Under the pieces are notes generated by a model. It saw nothing but the letters and a program-made list of their open reading frames with translations. It ran no database searches and was not told the DNA's origin. The position numbers and the translations under genes were made by a program. From contig NC_066282.1 of the NCBI RefSeq assembly GCF_905404315.1, forward strand, positions 13,912,501 to 13,976,500: a DNA stretch of 64,000 nucleotides, in the 5' to 3' direction. Source of the DNA: Leptidea sinapis (lineage: Eukaryota > Arthropoda > Insecta > Lepidoptera > Pieridae). Below are positions 62,956-64,000 of the stretch, piece after piece (within the stretch, counting starts at the first letter, position 1; the number at the start of each line of letters is the position of its first letter).

Positions 62956-64000
62956 ATAAAATTTTGTTCTTCAAATTATTTTTGTGTACAAACTCATTAA
63001 TCAAGTTTAGTTCTCGACTATATCCTTATCCTAAAATTAAACTTAACCAAACGTCATTATATTTAACGAACTCATTCTGTGTTATTAATAAACGCGAATT
63101 AAAGTTATTCTAAGGTTAAACCCTGCTTGTCTTAGCTTACCTTTATCACTACAGAATTACATACAGGGAGAAGTAATTTTAAACTAGAAGTAACTGCGTT
63201 TATTAATAAGACATAATGTAAATATTCTGCGTCGGACTCTTTTAACTTTTCCCCTCTTTTTAACTCGATTTGTATAATAGGTTTCTGGTTTCGGTCTATT
63301 TGATGAAGCCGTTTAAAGTACTGCTTGGAAGAACCCTACCTTAAAAACGAAAATATTAATAAAAGCAAAAGATAATATTGATAAGGTTTAAAAACCAAGA
63401 AGTAAACAGTTTGAATGTAAATATCGCCGCTAATAAACCAACAAAAACTATCAACCTTACTAACATCAATATTAACAACTTAATGATACTTATTAACATA
63501 ATTACAATAATATACACTAGCGGCTTTACAAATAAACTTGATTTATAGCTATATGTGAGAATAAACCAAGTATATGCAAAATGTTTAGAAATAGCGATTT
63601 TGCTTGTGATTGGTTAAATCGGACGTATAACGTTTCCCGCGTTTATTCGCAAGGCTGCTTGATATTCGGAAAACTTCATAATTATATTATTGACAGTGTT
63701 GTCAGCGATATAGTCAACATTTTGCATATTCTTGATTTATTCTCAGTATAACTTTGTACCGAGTTTATTTGTAAGGCCGTAAGTGTACATAGTCAAGTTA
63801 CTATTTTAATATAAATTATTTACAAAATGTAATCCATCCGTCACTCAGGTTGAAACGGACACTTCGGTGTTTCCTGTGTAGTTTGTTTGCTATAATGTGT
63901 AAAAATTGTTACATCGCATCGTCTAAACTTGTCTCGATTATGTGTGAGATAAAATATACCTACAAAGGAGCTGTAAGGTGATTTGCTTTTGATGCGGCAT
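62956..64000. other. Right end of window without a recognised gene
   Basis: AT-rich, short frames only; no repeat from elsewhere in the window, no RNA gene and no conserved protein that I can identify. Confidence 0.4.

Overview
This is a eukaryotic, almost certainly lepidopteran (moth or butterfly) genomic window. It is AT-rich, its genes have short exons and long introns, and it is packed with SINE, MITE and non-LTR retrotransposon debris. It holds two coding units.

Region 1 (1 to about 10,666): most of an integrated Polinton/Maverick-type element (adintovirus-like endogenous dsDNA virus), all on the + strand. The order is protein-primed family B DNA polymerase, FtsK/HerA-type packaging ATPase, a small basic protein of unknown function, a 260-aa protein of unknown function, retroviral-type integrase with a C-terminal chromodomain, penton-like minor capsid protein, a pX/pVI-like core or membrane-active protein, double-jelly-roll major capsid protein, and an adenovirus-type cysteine protease. 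Every reading frame is open and the catalytic residues I can check are present, so the copy looks young. The left end lies outside the window and the polymerase probably has an upstream exon. A candidate right terminus (30-bp tandem units ending ...CTACTACT) lies near 10,666. Genes 4,026-9,406 are packed with ATGA/TAATG overlaps or gaps of a few bases, which is unusual for a nuclear eukaryotic element. Together they cover replication (polymerase), integration (integrase), capsid building (major capsid, penton), maturation (protease) and DNA packaging (ATPase).

Region 2 (10,667-17,997): intergenic, made of overlapping mobile-element remnants.

Region 3 (18,093-59,976): one host gene, Lipin (Mg2+-dependent phosphatidate phosphatase, PAP1), + strand. 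I place 14 coding exons with consensus splice sites. Phases agree at every junction and the summed length is 2,724 nt (907 aa plus stop), an internal check that the model is complete. The protein has the N-LIP domain, a polybasic nuclear-localisation stretch, the lipin middle domain and the C-LIP HAD phosphatase domain with DIDGT. Introns (17.5 kb for the first) are full of transposons, several nested, with datable target-site duplications.

Region 4 (59,977-64,000): Lipin 3' region with a long imperfect hairpin and alternative poly(A) signals, then repeat-rich sequence with a tandem pair of tRNA-headed repeats. No second host gene is recognisable.
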